Source: Bacteroidota bacterium (GTDB lineage Bacteria; Bacteroidota; Ignavibacteria; Kapaibacteriales; UBA2268). Taken from it: a stretch of DNA of 64,000 nucleotides. The translations under genes and the position numbers were made by a program. The DNA is taken from positions 42,729 to 106,728 of the forward strand of contig SCSM01000024.1 in NCBI GenBank assembly GCA_004322215.1. The letters run 5' to 3'. Of this stretch, positions 1 through 10,380 are shown one piece after another (the first letter of the stretch is position 1; each line of letters opens with the position of its first letter). The notes beneath the pieces are model-generated. The model did no database searches, had not been told where the DNA came from, and saw nothing but the letters and a program-made list of their open reading frames with translations.

Positions 1-1
1 A

Positions 2-895
2 AAATTATTTTTCTCGAATTCGGGAACAGAAGCTGTAGAGGGAGCAATCAAGCTTGCAAGACGCTGGGGAAATTCCTTAGGGAAAACAGAAATGTTCGGA
101 TTTTCAGGTGGTTTCCATGGTCGAACATACGGTTCATTATCATTAATGGACAAACCGCTTTATAAAGATGGAATGGGTCCATTTCTACCCGGTATGAATG
201 TCATTCCATACAATGATATTCCATCTATGGAAAAAAATTTAAATGAAAATACAATTGCCGTGATAATAGAATTTCTTCAGGGTGAAGGTGGTATCATTAG
301 TGCAAAAAAGGATTTTATTGATACTTTATTCGAATTGAAGAAAAGATATAATTTTCTCATAATAGCTGATGAAGTACAAACCGGTGTCGGACGAACAGGG
401 AAATTCTTATCTTATGAACATTATGGCGCCAAACCCGATATTGTTACAATGGCAAAAGGGCTTGGAGGCGGCTTGCCTCTTGGAGCCATTTTAGTATGTG
501 ATGAATTGAAAGATGTTTTTCAGAAAGGAATGCACGGCACAACTTATGGTGGCAATGCAGTTGCCTGTTCTGCGGGTTATGCTGTTTTACAATTACTCGA
601 AAACGGTTTACTCGAGCAGGTCGGGAATGTCGGCGATTATCTTAATTCTCAGTTAAATGAGGTGCAATGGGAATATCCCAATCATTTGCTTGAAATAAGG
701 GGTAAGGGTTTGATACAGGGAATTCTGCTGGATTTCGATGCATCAGAATTGGTCGATGCCATACTTAGAAGGCAGATTATTACTAATGCTGCATCGGGAA
801 AAGTATTACGACTCGTTCCTCCACTCATCGTTACTGATAATGAAGTAAGTTTGTTTGTCCATGAATTAAGAAACGCATTAGCAGAAATTGTATAA
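2..895 (+). CDS. argD: Class III PLP-dependent aminotransferase, probably acetylornithine/ornithine aminotransferase (5'-truncated by window edge)
   Basis: Frame stays open upstream of the listed ATG (KLFFSNSGTEAVEGAIKLARRWG...), followed by FHGRTYGSLS, IADEVQTGVGRTGKF and TMAKGLGGGLPLGA motifs typical of class III aminotransferases. Confidence 0.75.
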   Translation, partial: KLFFSNSGTEAVEGAIKLARRWGNSLGKTEMFGFSGGFHGRTYGSLSLMDKPLYKDGMGPFLPGMNVIPYNDIPSMEKNLNENTIAVIIEFLQGEGGIISAKKDFIDTLFELKKRYNFLIIADEVQTGVGRTGKFLSYEHYGAKPDIVTMAKGLGGGLPLGAILVCDELKDVFQKGMHGTTYGGNAVACSAGYAVLQLLENGLLEQVGNVGDYLNSQLNEVQWEYPNHLLEIRGKGLIQGILLDFDASELVDAILRRQIITNAASGKVLRLVPPLIVTDNEVSLFVHELRNALAEIV

Positions 896-1009
896 TTTTC
901 ATTCAATAAAACTTTTCTTCTAATGTTATTATTAAGTATTTTTAATAACAAACTAATTCAATTTGAAAAGCATTTATGTTTAAAATATACAACTTGATTA
1001 TAAAGAAAA

Positions 1010-1215
1010 ATGAGACAAATTATTTTTGTAAAAGATGGGGATGGATTTTGGGTTGCAGAATGTCCAAGTTACCCTGGGGCTTTTGTCAGGGTGATGCCAA
1101 AGCATAAGCAATAGAAAATATTAAAGAAGCAATCTAATTATATACAGAATGTTTGCTCGAGGATGGAATCGAGGTTCCTGAAGAAAAGTATAAAGTTATG
1201 TCACCTGTTGTATAA
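1010..1215 (+). pseudogene. HicB-like antitoxin remnant (one frameshift, two in-frame TAA stops)
   Basis: MRQIIFVKDGDGFWVAECPSYPGA then, after a frameshift, CQGDAKA*AIENIKEAI*LYTECLLEDGIEVPEEKYKVMSPVV*; matches the HicB_lf-type architecture by eye. Confidence 0.7.
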
Positions 1216-1231
1216 ATTAACAAATCTCAAA

Positions 1232-3529
1232 TTAAATATTATCTGTTATTCTTTTCTCTCTCGCTTGATTTAAACCTTTCATAACAATTTCTTCCGGTAT
1301 GACTATGTCAAAACCGGAGTGAGGCACACCTTTCTTGACATTCAATCTATTTAATACCTCAAGAAAAAGTTGTTCTGCTTCCTCGAACCTTCCCAGATAA
1401 AGCAAAGCATAAGCTTTGAGATGTAAGGCATAAACCTGACCGGGTGCTTTTTCTAAGGATTTTTCTGTCCAGTATAAACACTCGTCAAAATTCTTTTTAT
1501 TACCGACAAGTTGTGCGAGTGTCGAAGTTGCACTTGCATAAACAGAATCGGAAAGATTGCCAAGTTGAAGCGAAAACCTGATTGTTTTTTCTGCCTCATC
1601 AATCAATTTCATTTGAGCAAGCGTTTGTCCGAGTTGATACCATGCATAAGCATTCAATGGCTCTTCCTGGACATGCTGTATCAGCATTTTGTAATTCCTG
1701 TTCACCTTGGCTTCCATAACTTCTCTCGATTGATTATAACCGAGATGTTCTATTACTAAGTCTGAAAAAAGGATTGACTTGCCAAGAGCAAAAATCGAAG
1801 GAGTGATTTGCTCATGTACTCTGCCCTGGAAAGAAATTTTCGGAATTCCGTAATTCCTGAATATTCTCGGATATCCACCACGATGTCTTTCAGTCGAACC
1901 GTTCAACTGGTAATGGTCGCTCTCGATTGTACAAATGAATCCACCTATTTCATCAGATGCATTCATCAGTATATTTCGAATATTATTCTTTGAATTAATA
2001 TCCAGTCTTTCGTCAGCATCGAGATAAAGAATCCACTCACCCGTTGAATTTTTCAATGCTTCATTCCTTGCCGCGGCAAAATCATCAATCCATTCGAAAT
2101 CATATATTTTTGCTTTGTATTTTTTTGCAATTTCCTTTGTCCTGTCGGTTGAACCAGTATCAACAATAACAATTTCATCAACAACATCTCTTACACTTTC
2201 GAGGCATCCGGGCAATGTTCCTTCTTCATTTTTAACAATCATACTCAATGTTAGAAACGGTTTATAACCATTACCTCCGGTTTTCACTTCACTTGAAGTT
2301 TGGATACTCTTAATTTTGCTCAGAGCATTATCTACTTGTTCCAGGTAATTGGTAATTTCTCCCTTATTCGGAGCAAGCTTTTTCGCTTTCAATAAAAATC
2401 CTCTGGCTTCGTCGAATTTTTTCCAGAAAAACGCAACATTTGCCATACCGACAAGGATACCCACGTCATTATTATTGATTTTAAAACCCTTCTCAAATTC
2501 ACTAAATGCGGCATCGAATTGCTTCAAACCAATCAGGCATTTTCCTTTTCTGAAATATAATTGTTCCTTTGGCAGATGATAATCACCAACGATTTTTGTA
2601 GTCAAATCTTCTTTTGTTTCTGCTTCTTCCATGCGTTGATAAGATTCAAGTGCATCAGGATAATTTCCTGTCTGAGTGTGCGTATCACCAAGTATATAAT
2701 TAGCAAATGACTGATTCGGCAATATGCTTAATGATTCCTTCGCTCTTGCAATTGCTTTTTCATAATTTTTCATCTGAAAAGCAACAACAGCACCGAAATT
2801 CAATGCCTGTGGCTTTACAGCACTATTCGGATTAACGATTTCCAGCGTTTTTTGAATATCCTTTTCTGCTTCTTCAAGCGATTTCAAAGCAAGGAATGTT
2901 TTCGCTCTCTGGTAAAGCGAATAAGCATCCTCCGGATTTTTTTCCAGTGATTTATTTAATAGATACAAATTCCTTTCTTGTTTTTGTCTCATTTGTTCCG
3001 AAGAATGTCCATATCCGATATGCTTGAATAACAGGTTTGATTGCTGCAATCTGAAACCTTGCTGAAGCAATGGTTCCAGCACTTGTTCATGTATTATTCC
3101 ATGGAATCTGACAGAAGGATGATTTACAAATAATCTCAGCAAACCGGATGAATAAGTGTCAATGCTCCCGTCTTCCCTTCTCGCTTCAGACACTACGTTA
3201 ATAATCCAGCCACCAGTAGAGGGACCTTTATTTTCAATAGCTGATTTTAATTCTTCAGGATTCAGAAGTCTTTCGTCTGCATCAATAACGAGAATAAAAT
3301 TTTTTGTTGCCGAGTTTAATGCAATATTTCTTGAATAAGAAAAATCATCCTGCCATTCGGTTATTATTACTTTGCATCCTAACCTATCGGCAATTTCGAC
3401 TGTCTTGTCTGTTGAACCTGTATCAACGACAATGATTTCATCAGCACAGGATTCGATAGATTTCAGGCAATCCCGGAGATGCTTTTCTTCATTTTTAGTT
3501 ATAATGCACGCTGATACGCTAAGTTCCAA
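1232..3529 (-). CDS. Glycosyltransferase family 2 protein with two GT2 domains and TPR repeats
   Basis: Two GT2 N-terminal signatures (SACIITKNEEKHLRDCLKSIESCADEIIVVDTGSTD and LSMIVKNEEGTLPGCLESVRDVVDEIVIVDTGSTD), each followed by DADERL and TPR-like helices. Confidence 0.88.
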   Translation of the reverse strand: MELSVSACIITKNEEKHLRDCLKSIESCADEIIVVDTGSTDKTVEIADRLGCKVIITEWQDDFSYSRNIALNSATKNFILVIDADERLLNPEELKSAIENKGPSTGGWIINVVSEARREDGSIDTYSSGLLRLFVNHPSVRFHGIIHEQVLEPLLQQGFRLQQSNLLFKHIGYGHSSEQMRQKQERNLYLLNKSLEKNPEDAYSLYQRAKTFLALKSLEEAEKDIQKTLEIVNPNSAVKPQALNFGAVVAFQMKNYEKAIARAKESLSILPNQSFANYILGDTHTQTGNYPDALESYQRMEEAETKEDLTTKIVGDYHLPKEQLYFRKGKCLIGLKQFDAAFSEFEKGFKINNNDVGILVGMANVAFFWKKFDEARGFLLKAKKLAPNKGEITNYLEQVDNALSKIKSIQTSSEVKTGGNGYKPFLTLSMIVKNEEGTLPGCLESVRDVVDEIVIVDTGSTDRTKEIAKKYKAKIYDFEWIDDFAAARNEALKNSTGEWILYLDADERLDINSKNNIRNILMNASDEIGGFICTIESDHYQLNGSTERHRGGYPRIFRNYGIPKISFQGRVHEQITPSIFALGKSILFSDLVIEHLGYNQSREVMEAKVNRNYKMLIQHVQEEPLNAYAWYQLGQTLAQMKLIDEAEKTIRFSLQLGNLSDSVYASATSTLAQLVGNKKNFDECLYWTEKSLEKAPGQVYALHLKAYALLYLGRFEEAEQLFLEVLNRLNVKKGVPHSGFDIVIPEEIVMKGLNQAREKRITDNI

Positions 3530-3691
3530 TTTAATCCCTTAATTAATAAATAAATCGCATTAAATTAATCAAAAATTATGCTATAAATTAATATGTTTAA
3601 AATTTTTTGTAAATCAACGGATATTGTATAATTTGTAAGTTTGAAAAATATTTAGTATCAATGTTATTGGTATAAAATCGGAGACATAAAA

Positions 3692-6600
3692 ATGAATAAA
3701 TATTCGTTACTATTTACCGGCTTAATTTTAACCGGTGTATTCTTCTTAACATACACCGGCTCTTACTCTGAAGACATTCAAAAATCCTGGTATTCGGGAT
3801 TTGAAAACACTCAAAAAAATAATTTTTTTGAGTTACAGAAAAATTTCAATGAATATTGGAAAGATAAAACTCCTGCAAAAGGAAGCGGCTGGAAAGTATT
3901 TAAAAGATGGGAATATTTTTGGGAACAACGGCTCGACTCAACTGCTAAACCTCCTGATATGGTTAAAATTTACCAAAATTGGAATAATTACCTGGCTAAA
4001 AATAAGCATAAAGAAACTTTACAGGCATCAAATTTTAAATGGACATTTTTGGGACCTTCCTCGCCACCTTTTAAAAGTAATAACCAGGACCCGGCAGGTG
4101 TCGGAATCGGAAGAATGAATTGTATAACCTTCGACCCGGTAAATCCCAACATATTATGGGCAGGTGCTGCTTATGGCGGTGTGTGGAAATCTACTAACAG
4201 CGGTTCCTCCTGGCGTACATTCCCCTTCACGGAATTTATGTCAATCGGTATAACTGACATTGCCGTTTCTCCTGCTAATCCTAATATTGTGTATGTTGCT
4301 ACCGGTGATGCAGATGGTTCACTTAGTGGCAGTGCATGTTATAGTATAGGCGTTCTAAAGACGATTGATAGTGGTAATACCTGGACAACAACCGGATTGC
4401 AAAGCCAGATTCAAAATGGTGTAATCATCAATAGGTTGATTATTCACCCCACTCAACCGGATACCCTGTTTGCAGCAACAACCGGCGGACTATATGCAAG
4501 CTATGATGGAGGAACAAATTGGTTCCAAATGATTAATGCATATTTCAGGGATTTGGAATTCAAACCGGATAACCCGAATATCATCTTTGCAGCGGGAGTT
4601 GTCACAGGTCAAAACAATCAATTGCTTTACACAGTAGTAAAAATTGACCTGGTTGCAAGCCAATATAGTTATAATTTTTCATTCCCGGCAAATGAAGTAC
4701 TGAGAATGGCAATTGCTGTCTCTCCTGCCAATCCGAATTATATTTATGCATTAAGCACAGCGTCGGACCTCGGTTTTCATTCTGTTGTAAAATCTACTGA
4801 TGGAGGTACTACATGGAATATTGTTGCCCAAAGGAGCAATTCTCCGAATTACCTTCATGAAAACTGGGCTGGGACAGGAAACGGAGGACAGGGACATTAT
4901 GACCTTGCCATCGAAGTGTCAAAAACAAATGCAAATGAAGTTTATATTGGCGGTGTAAATATCTGGAAATCAACAGATGGAGGAGTTACCTGGTCGCTCA
5001 ATGCAGAATGGACAGGAATGCATTCTGTCCCATGGATTCATGCCGACCAGCACGACCTGGAATTCTCTCCTACAGGTGAACTTTTCTCAGCGAATGACGG
5101 TGGGATTACAAAATCAACAAATGGCGGTTTAACCTGGTCTGAATTAAATAACGGTTTGGCGGTAACTGAATTTTACAGGTTAAGTTCCGCCCCTTCAACG
5201 CAAGGAATTGTATATTGCGGGAGTCAGGATAACGGTACACACAGGTTATTAGCACGTGAATGGAAAAACGTTCTTGGCGGTGATGGCATGGAATGTCTCG
5301 TTGACCCTAATAACCCTGATTTTGTTTATACATCGCTTTATTACGGTGATTTTCATAGATCAACTAACGGTGGAAATTCTTTCGCACCAATGCTAAGTAT
5401 GACAACCACAAATGAGCAAGCCGGATGGGTAACTCCATTGGTAATGGACACTAAATTCCCGGCTGTTCTTTATGCAGGTTATCAAAACGTATGGAAAACC
5501 ACTAACAGGGGTTTATCATGGAACAGATTGGGCGCAATTGATTCGACCGGTATTATCAGGGCAATTGCAATTGCTCCATCAGATAATAATACTATTTATG
5601 TTTCTAAACAGGGTGGCATTTGGGTTTCAACTAATGCCGGGCAGACATGGGAAAGAATAATAACAGGTGGAATTATTACAGGAATTGCAGTTTCTCCGAC
5701 AAATCCGAAGAAATTCTGGTTTTCTAATTCCGGCTATGGCGACAGTTTAAAAGTATATGAAATGGATGTGAACAACTTAACGAATATATCCGGCTCTCTA
5801 CCTAATGTACCTGTCAATTGTATCATTTATCAAAATAATTCTCCAGATAGATTATATATTGGTACAGATGTCGGAGTTTTCTATCGTGATAATAGATTTA
5901 GTGACTGGCAATTATTCCAGAACGGCTTGCCAAATGTTGTTATTAGCGAACTGGACATTCATTATGCTTCCAAAAAAATCAGGGCTGCTACTTATGGCAG
6001 GGGGCTTTGGGAAAATGACCTGATTGAATGTAATGCTCCTCTTCCGAAGATTAATTCAGCAAAAAAAGATATATGTCGAGGTGATAGTGTTAAACTTGAA
6101 CTGACTGCTCCATACAAAACTTATGATTGGTCAACAGGTGAAACGACAAACTTTATTTGGATTAAAGATGAAGGAACTTATACTGTTACTGTAACAGATT
6201 CATCTGATTGCACATATACATCAGAACCGGTAAATATAATAGTTCATGAAATTCCCGGCATATCGGTTAAAGTAACAAATGGCACCACAACCTTCTGCGA
6301 TGGTGACAGCGTCACATTGCAGGGGAATCCCAATTTCACTTTTTCATCGTGGGTATGGTCAGACGGACAAACAGGAAGAAATATAGTTGCAAAAAAATCC
6401 GGCTCTTACACAGTTACCGGAACTACATCATATGGCTGCAAAAATACTTCAGCAGCAGTTGATGTTACTGTTAATCCTGCCCCGGACAAACCGACAATAA
6501 CCAAGGATGGAAATACTCTGATGTCATCATTAGCACACCGTTATCAATGGTACAGGAATGACACACTGATTGTATTAGCCACTAATCAGTACTATTTAGC

Positions 6601-6955
6601 AAAAAAAGATGGCAAATATTCTGTAAAAGTTTTTAATGAATTGGACTGTGGTACAATCTCAGACCAACTGGATGTCATACTCGGAATTGATGATGAATCC
6701 GAAAACAATATTGTATTGATTCAGCCAAATCCTACACAAGGATATCTTAACATTATCATTAACGATGAGCCGGTTTCTAATTGCTCGATTGAAATAACAA
6801 ATATTCAGGGAGAAAAATTATTTACGATTAATAATATTAAAATTAATGAAAATTACCTGCAGACAATAGATATTCATAAATTCCCGACAGGCGTCTATTT
6901 TGTTAAAGTGAATCTCGGGAACAAGGTTATTATTAGAAAATTAATTAAGGAATAA
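3692..6955 (+). CDS. Secreted VPS10/BNR-like beta-propeller protein with Ig-like modules and T9SS type A C-terminal sorting domain
   Basis: Signal peptide; repeated GGVWKSTNSG / KSTDGGTTW / TNGGLTW motifs; VWSDGQTG modules; C-terminus QPNPTQGYLNI...FPTGVYFVKVNLGNKVIIRKLIKE. Confidence 0.85.
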   Translation: MNKYSLLFTGLILTGVFFLTYTGSYSEDIQKSWYSGFENTQKNNFFELQKNFNEYWKDKTPAKGSGWKVFKRWEYFWEQRLDSTAKPPDMVKIYQNWNNYLAKNKHKETLQASNFKWTFLGPSSPPFKSNNQDPAGVGIGRMNCITFDPVNPNILWAGAAYGGVWKSTNSGSSWRTFPFTEFMSIGITDIAVSPANPNIVYVATGDADGSLSGSACYSIGVLKTIDSGNTWTTTGLQSQIQNGVIINRLIIHPTQPDTLFAATTGGLYASYDGGTNWFQMINAYFRDLEFKPDNPNIIFAAGVVTGQNNQLLYTVVKIDLVASQYSYNFSFPANEVLRMAIAVSPANPNYIYALSTASDLGFHSVVKSTDGGTTWNIVAQRSNSPNYLHENWAGTGNGGQGHYDLAIEVSKTNANEVYIGGVNIWKSTDGGVTWSLNAEWTGMHSVPWIHADQHDLEFSPTGELFSANDGGITKSTNGGLTWSELNNGLAVTEFYRLSSAPSTQGIVYCGSQDNGTHRLLAREWKNVLGGDGMECLVDPNNPDFVYTSLYYGDFHRSTNGGNSFAPMLSMTTTNEQAGWVTPLVMDTKFPAVLYAGYQNVWKTTNRGLSWNRLGAIDSTGIIRAIAIAPSDNNTIYVSKQGGIWVSTNAGQTWERIITGGIITGIAVSPTNPKKFWFSNSGYGDSLKVYEMDVNNLTNISGSLPNVPVNCIIYQNNSPDRLYIGTDVGVFYRDNRFSDWQLFQNGLPNVVISELDIHYASKKIRAATYGRGLWENDLIECNAPLPKINSAKKDICRGDSVKLELTAPYKTYDWSTGETTNFIWIKDEGTYTVTVTDSSDCTYTSEPVNIIVHEIPGISVKVTNGTTTFCDGDSVTLQGNPNFTFSSWVWSDGQTGRNIVAKKSGSYTVTGTTSYGCKNTSAAVDVTVNPAPDKPTITKDGNTLMSSLAHRYQWYRNDTLIVLATNQYYLAKKDGKYSVKVFNELDCGTISDQLDVILGIDDESENNIVLIQPNPTQGYLNIIINDEPVSNCSIEITNIQGEKLFTINNIKINENYLQTIDIHKFPTGVYFVKVNLGNKVIIRKLIKE

Positions 6956-7020
6956 AATAAATAGTTGATTTAATAAATCGTCATATTAATTTGGATTTTT
7001 TTATGTTTAGTGGACTTACA

Positions 7021-10000
7021 ATGAAAACCGAAAAAATTATTTTAAAAACGACTCTGATAATTATTTTAATAAGTTTAATATCAGGAATTTCTTTTGGACA
7101 ACAGAAATATTTACTTTCAGTTGAAAATTCATCACACCTGAATTTCTACGATATGCAGAAAGCATTTAATAATTACTGGGACCAAATCCCTGAATCCGAA
7201 AGAAAGGGATGGAAAAACTTTAAACGATGGGAATCTTTCTGGGAAAGAAGAGTTTATCCGACAGGAGAATTTCCGGATGGTGCCAAAATCCTTAAGGAAT
7301 GGCAGCAATTTAAGATGAAGAATGAACAAAATTCCACACAATCTGAAGCTCAATGGAATTTGCTTGGACCTGTATTAAATCCTCAATCAGCCGGTAACAC
7401 CCGTGACCAGGGATTAGGAAGAATCAACCGTCTCAGATTAGACCCTACAAATGAGAATGTTTTATGGGCTGGTGCTGCTTCGGGTGGTGTTTGGAAATCG
7501 GTTGACGGCGGAAGAAACTGGTTTACATTCCCATTCACACAATTTCTTTCAATCGGTGTTTCTGACATAGCTATAGCAGAGAGAAATCCCGACATAGTTT
7601 ATGTAGCTACCGGCGACTGCGAACCGTCATATTCAAATTATTATTCTATCGGTTTAATAAAAACAACAAACGGTGGAAAAGACTGGGAGGTTACAAATCT
7701 TAAATACTCGACTGACAACGGAAGAAATGTTAACCGTGTTATAGTTCATCCTGATAATCCCAATATTGTCATTGTAGGTACAAGCGAGGGAATATACAAA
7801 TCAACTGATGGAGGTAATACCTGGAGCCAGAAAGAAGGAGGCAAATTCTTTATTGATTTGGAATTCATGCCCGGCAATCCTGATGTTGTGTATGCTTCGA
7901 CAAAATCCTGGAGCGGAAATAACTATATTTATAAATCAACTAATAATGGAGATACCTGGAAAGAAATTCGAACTTACCAGGGTTCGGTACGTATTGCTTT
8001 AGCTGTAACTCCATTTGAGCCGCTATTCGTTTATGCAGTCGTCGCTTCAACAAACCGTGGATTTCAATCACTCTCGGTTTCTGTTGATGGAGGTGATAAT
8101 TGGGATATAGTATCCACACCATCAACTTCAAAAAACATACTTGGCTGGGGTGATGGAGGACCGAACGACCAAGTTGATGGCTCTTACGGACAGGGTGAAT
8201 ATGACCTGTGCATCGCAGTTTCTCCTTCTAACGGTTACGAAGTATATGTAGGTGGCATAAATGTTTGGAAATCAGCTGACGGAGGCAATTCATTTACATT
8301 AATGACCCATTGGTACGGCGGCTATCAAAAACCGTTCATTCATGCTGATATTCATGACCTTGTTTTTGCAAATACAACGAATACACTATATGCAACACAT
8401 GACGGTGGAATTGATAAAACAACCAATGGAGGATTTAACTGGACAAATATAACTGATGGTATGTCAATATCACAATTTTATCGTTTGGGGTGTTCCCAAA
8501 CAAATCCCGGATTAATAATCGGCGGATGCCAGGACAACGGAACAAGGAGATTGAAAAACGATACCTGGATGGGTGTTTATGCCGGGGACGGTATGGAAGC
8601 AGCCATTGACCCAACCAATGAAAACAGGATGTATGCTTCGACTCAATACGGAGAATTAGCTCGTTCCGGAAACGGCGGAAGTAATTTCTCATACATGATA
8701 GGTAGAAATGAGACAGGTGCAAGGGGTGACTGGATTACCCCATTTATTATCAATCCTGTTAATACTTCAAATTTATATGCTGGCTACAGGGATGTTTGGA
8801 AATTAAGCAATTACGGCACTATCAAATCAAAAATTTCAAATTTCGGAAGCAGTCAGAATATACTTTCACTGGCAATAGCTCCTTCAGACACTAACACTCT
8901 GTATGCTGCAACAATCAGCGACCTCCATGTTACCCGTGACGGAGCTCAAACATGGACCAAGAGGTTTTATTCGGGTGGTCCGATTTCATATATTGCTGTT
9001 CACCCTGAAAATGCAAACAGGTTATGGATTACTAAATCCAATTATTCTGCAGGTCAAAAAGTATTTGAATACGATGGTTCAAGTTGGAAAAATATTTCTG
9101 GAAATTTACCTAATGTTCCTGTAAACTGCATTGTTTACCAAAAAGGTTCGCCGGACCGGCTTTATGTAGGTACCGACATCGGAGTATTTTACACCGATTA
9201 TGGTTCAAGTTACTGGGAACCTTATGGCAGCGGTATGCCAAATGTAATAGTTTATGAACTAGAGATACAAGAATCATCTAAAAAATTAAGAGCTGCTACT
9301 TTCGGCAGGGGAATATGGGAAACAGATTTGATGGATTGCAATCTACCTCAACCACAGGTTAATGTTATTGGAGAAACAACTTTCTGCGAAGGCGACAGCG
9401 TTCTACTCGAAGCTCCCGATGGCTTGTCGGATTATGTATGGTCAACCGGTGAATCAACAAAAAGGATAAGCATTAAACAATCAGGTAATTATACTCTGCT
9501 TGTTAATGACCCTAACGGATGCAAGGCAAAATCAAAAGCTGTTGAAATTACAGTTAAAAAAGTTAATGAACTTAACATTTCACCTTTAGGTAAATACCCG
9601 ATTTGTGACGGTGATACTGTTCAATTAAGTGCTTCTCTCGGCTTTCAGACATATTTATGGTCAACGGGGGAAACCACAAAAAAAATTACGGCGAGAGATA
9701 CCGGTTTTTATTCTGTAAAAGGTACAACCTCAAGTGGGTGTACCGCTTTTGCTGAATTCAAAGTTGAATTGACACCCGCCAAGCCGATTATTACAAGAAA
9801 CAGGAACACTCTGACTTCGAGTGAAGCTGCGGCTTATCAATGGTATTATAACGGAAATCCGATACCTGATGCAACGCAGCAAAGTTATGAAATCACACAA
9901 GCAGGTATTTATAAAATAATAGTATTCGATAAGGATAGCTGTACGAATGTTTCTGATTCGATTGATGCAATTGTCGGTGTAGATGAAATTAAATATTATG

Positions 10001-10251
10001 ATAATTCTGTCATTGTACATCCGAATCCCGGCATGGGCTTGTACAATGTTAATATCTGGCTGCAACAACCAAATTCAATTGAAATGAGCTTGACAAACCT
10101 GATTGGTGTCGAGGTTTGGTCATATTCGACAGATTATCAGAGCGGAGAGATAATAAAAGAAATAAATATTCAGAATCTTCCTGATGGTGTATATTATCTG
10201 ACCGTGAAATTCGGAAGTCAGAGGATTATTCAAAAGATTGTAAAAGAATAA
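7021..10251 (+). CDS. Secreted VPS10/BNR-like beta-propeller protein, tandem paralogue, with T9SS type A C-terminal sorting domain
   Basis: Same architecture as the preceding gene (GGVWKSVDGGRNW, KTTNGGKDW, YVWSTGES modules, HPNPGMGLYNVN...LPDGVYYLTVKFGSQRIIQKIVKE). ORF opens at 6991 but MKTEKIILKTTLIIILISLISG at 7021 is the likelier start with a signal peptide. Confidence 0.85.
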   Translation: MKTEKIILKTTLIIILISLISGISFGQQKYLLSVENSSHLNFYDMQKAFNNYWDQIPESERKGWKNFKRWESFWERRVYPTGEFPDGAKILKEWQQFKMKNEQNSTQSEAQWNLLGPVLNPQSAGNTRDQGLGRINRLRLDPTNENVLWAGAASGGVWKSVDGGRNWFTFPFTQFLSIGVSDIAIAERNPDIVYVATGDCEPSYSNYYSIGLIKTTNGGKDWEVTNLKYSTDNGRNVNRVIVHPDNPNIVIVGTSEGIYKSTDGGNTWSQKEGGKFFIDLEFMPGNPDVVYASTKSWSGNNYIYKSTNNGDTWKEIRTYQGSVRIALAVTPFEPLFVYAVVASTNRGFQSLSVSVDGGDNWDIVSTPSTSKNILGWGDGGPNDQVDGSYGQGEYDLCIAVSPSNGYEVYVGGINVWKSADGGNSFTLMTHWYGGYQKPFIHADIHDLVFANTTNTLYATHDGGIDKTTNGGFNWTNITDGMSISQFYRLGCSQTNPGLIIGGCQDNGTRRLKNDTWMGVYAGDGMEAAIDPTNENRMYASTQYGELARSGNGGSNFSYMIGRNETGARGDWITPFIINPVNTSNLYAGYRDVWKLSNYGTIKSKISNFGSSQNILSLAIAPSDTNTLYAATISDLHVTRDGAQTWTKRFYSGGPISYIAVHPENANRLWITKSNYSAGQKVFEYDGSSWKNISGNLPNVPVNCIVYQKGSPDRLYVGTDIGVFYTDYGSSYWEPYGSGMPNVIVYELEIQESSKKLRAATFGRGIWETDLMDCNLPQPQVNVIGETTFCEGDSVLLEAPDGLSDYVWSTGESTKRISIKQSGNYTLLVNDPNGCKAKSKAVEITVKKVNELNISPLGKYPICDGDTVQLSASLGFQTYLWSTGETTKKITARDTGFYSVKGTTSSGCTAFAEFKVELTPAKPIITRNRNTLTSSEAAAYQWYYNGNPIPDATQQSYEITQAGIYKIIVFDKDSCTNVSDSIDAIVGVDEIKYYDNSVIVHPNPGMGLYNVNIWLQQPNSIEMSLTNLIGVEVWSYSTDYQSGEIIKEINIQNLPDGVYYLTVKFGSQRIIQKIVKE

Positions 10252-10303
10252 ATTTTAATTAATTGTCTTACTGAATTTAATTCAGTATCCATTGCTATTA
10301 TCA

Positions 10304-10332
10304 GTGTCAGGAGTTAATCCTGACACTTTATT
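10304..10332 (+). terminator. Probable intrinsic terminator downstream of the second VPS10-like gene
   Basis: GTGTCAGGA-gttaa-TCCTGACAC followed by TTTATT. Confidence 0.7.
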
Positions 10333-10380
10333 ATAAACTGAATTGATTCAGTAACAAGTTCTGAAAATAATCATTAAAAA

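Noticed and set aside
682-951. Minus-strand 89-aa ORF overlapping the aminotransferase end
   Set aside because: Antisense to a well-supported gene, low-complexity translation, no recognisable motif.
8435-8722. Minus-strand ORF inside the second VPS10-like gene (similar cases at 7132, 7383, 9730)
   Set aside because: Shadow ORFs within a strongly supported repetitive coding frame.
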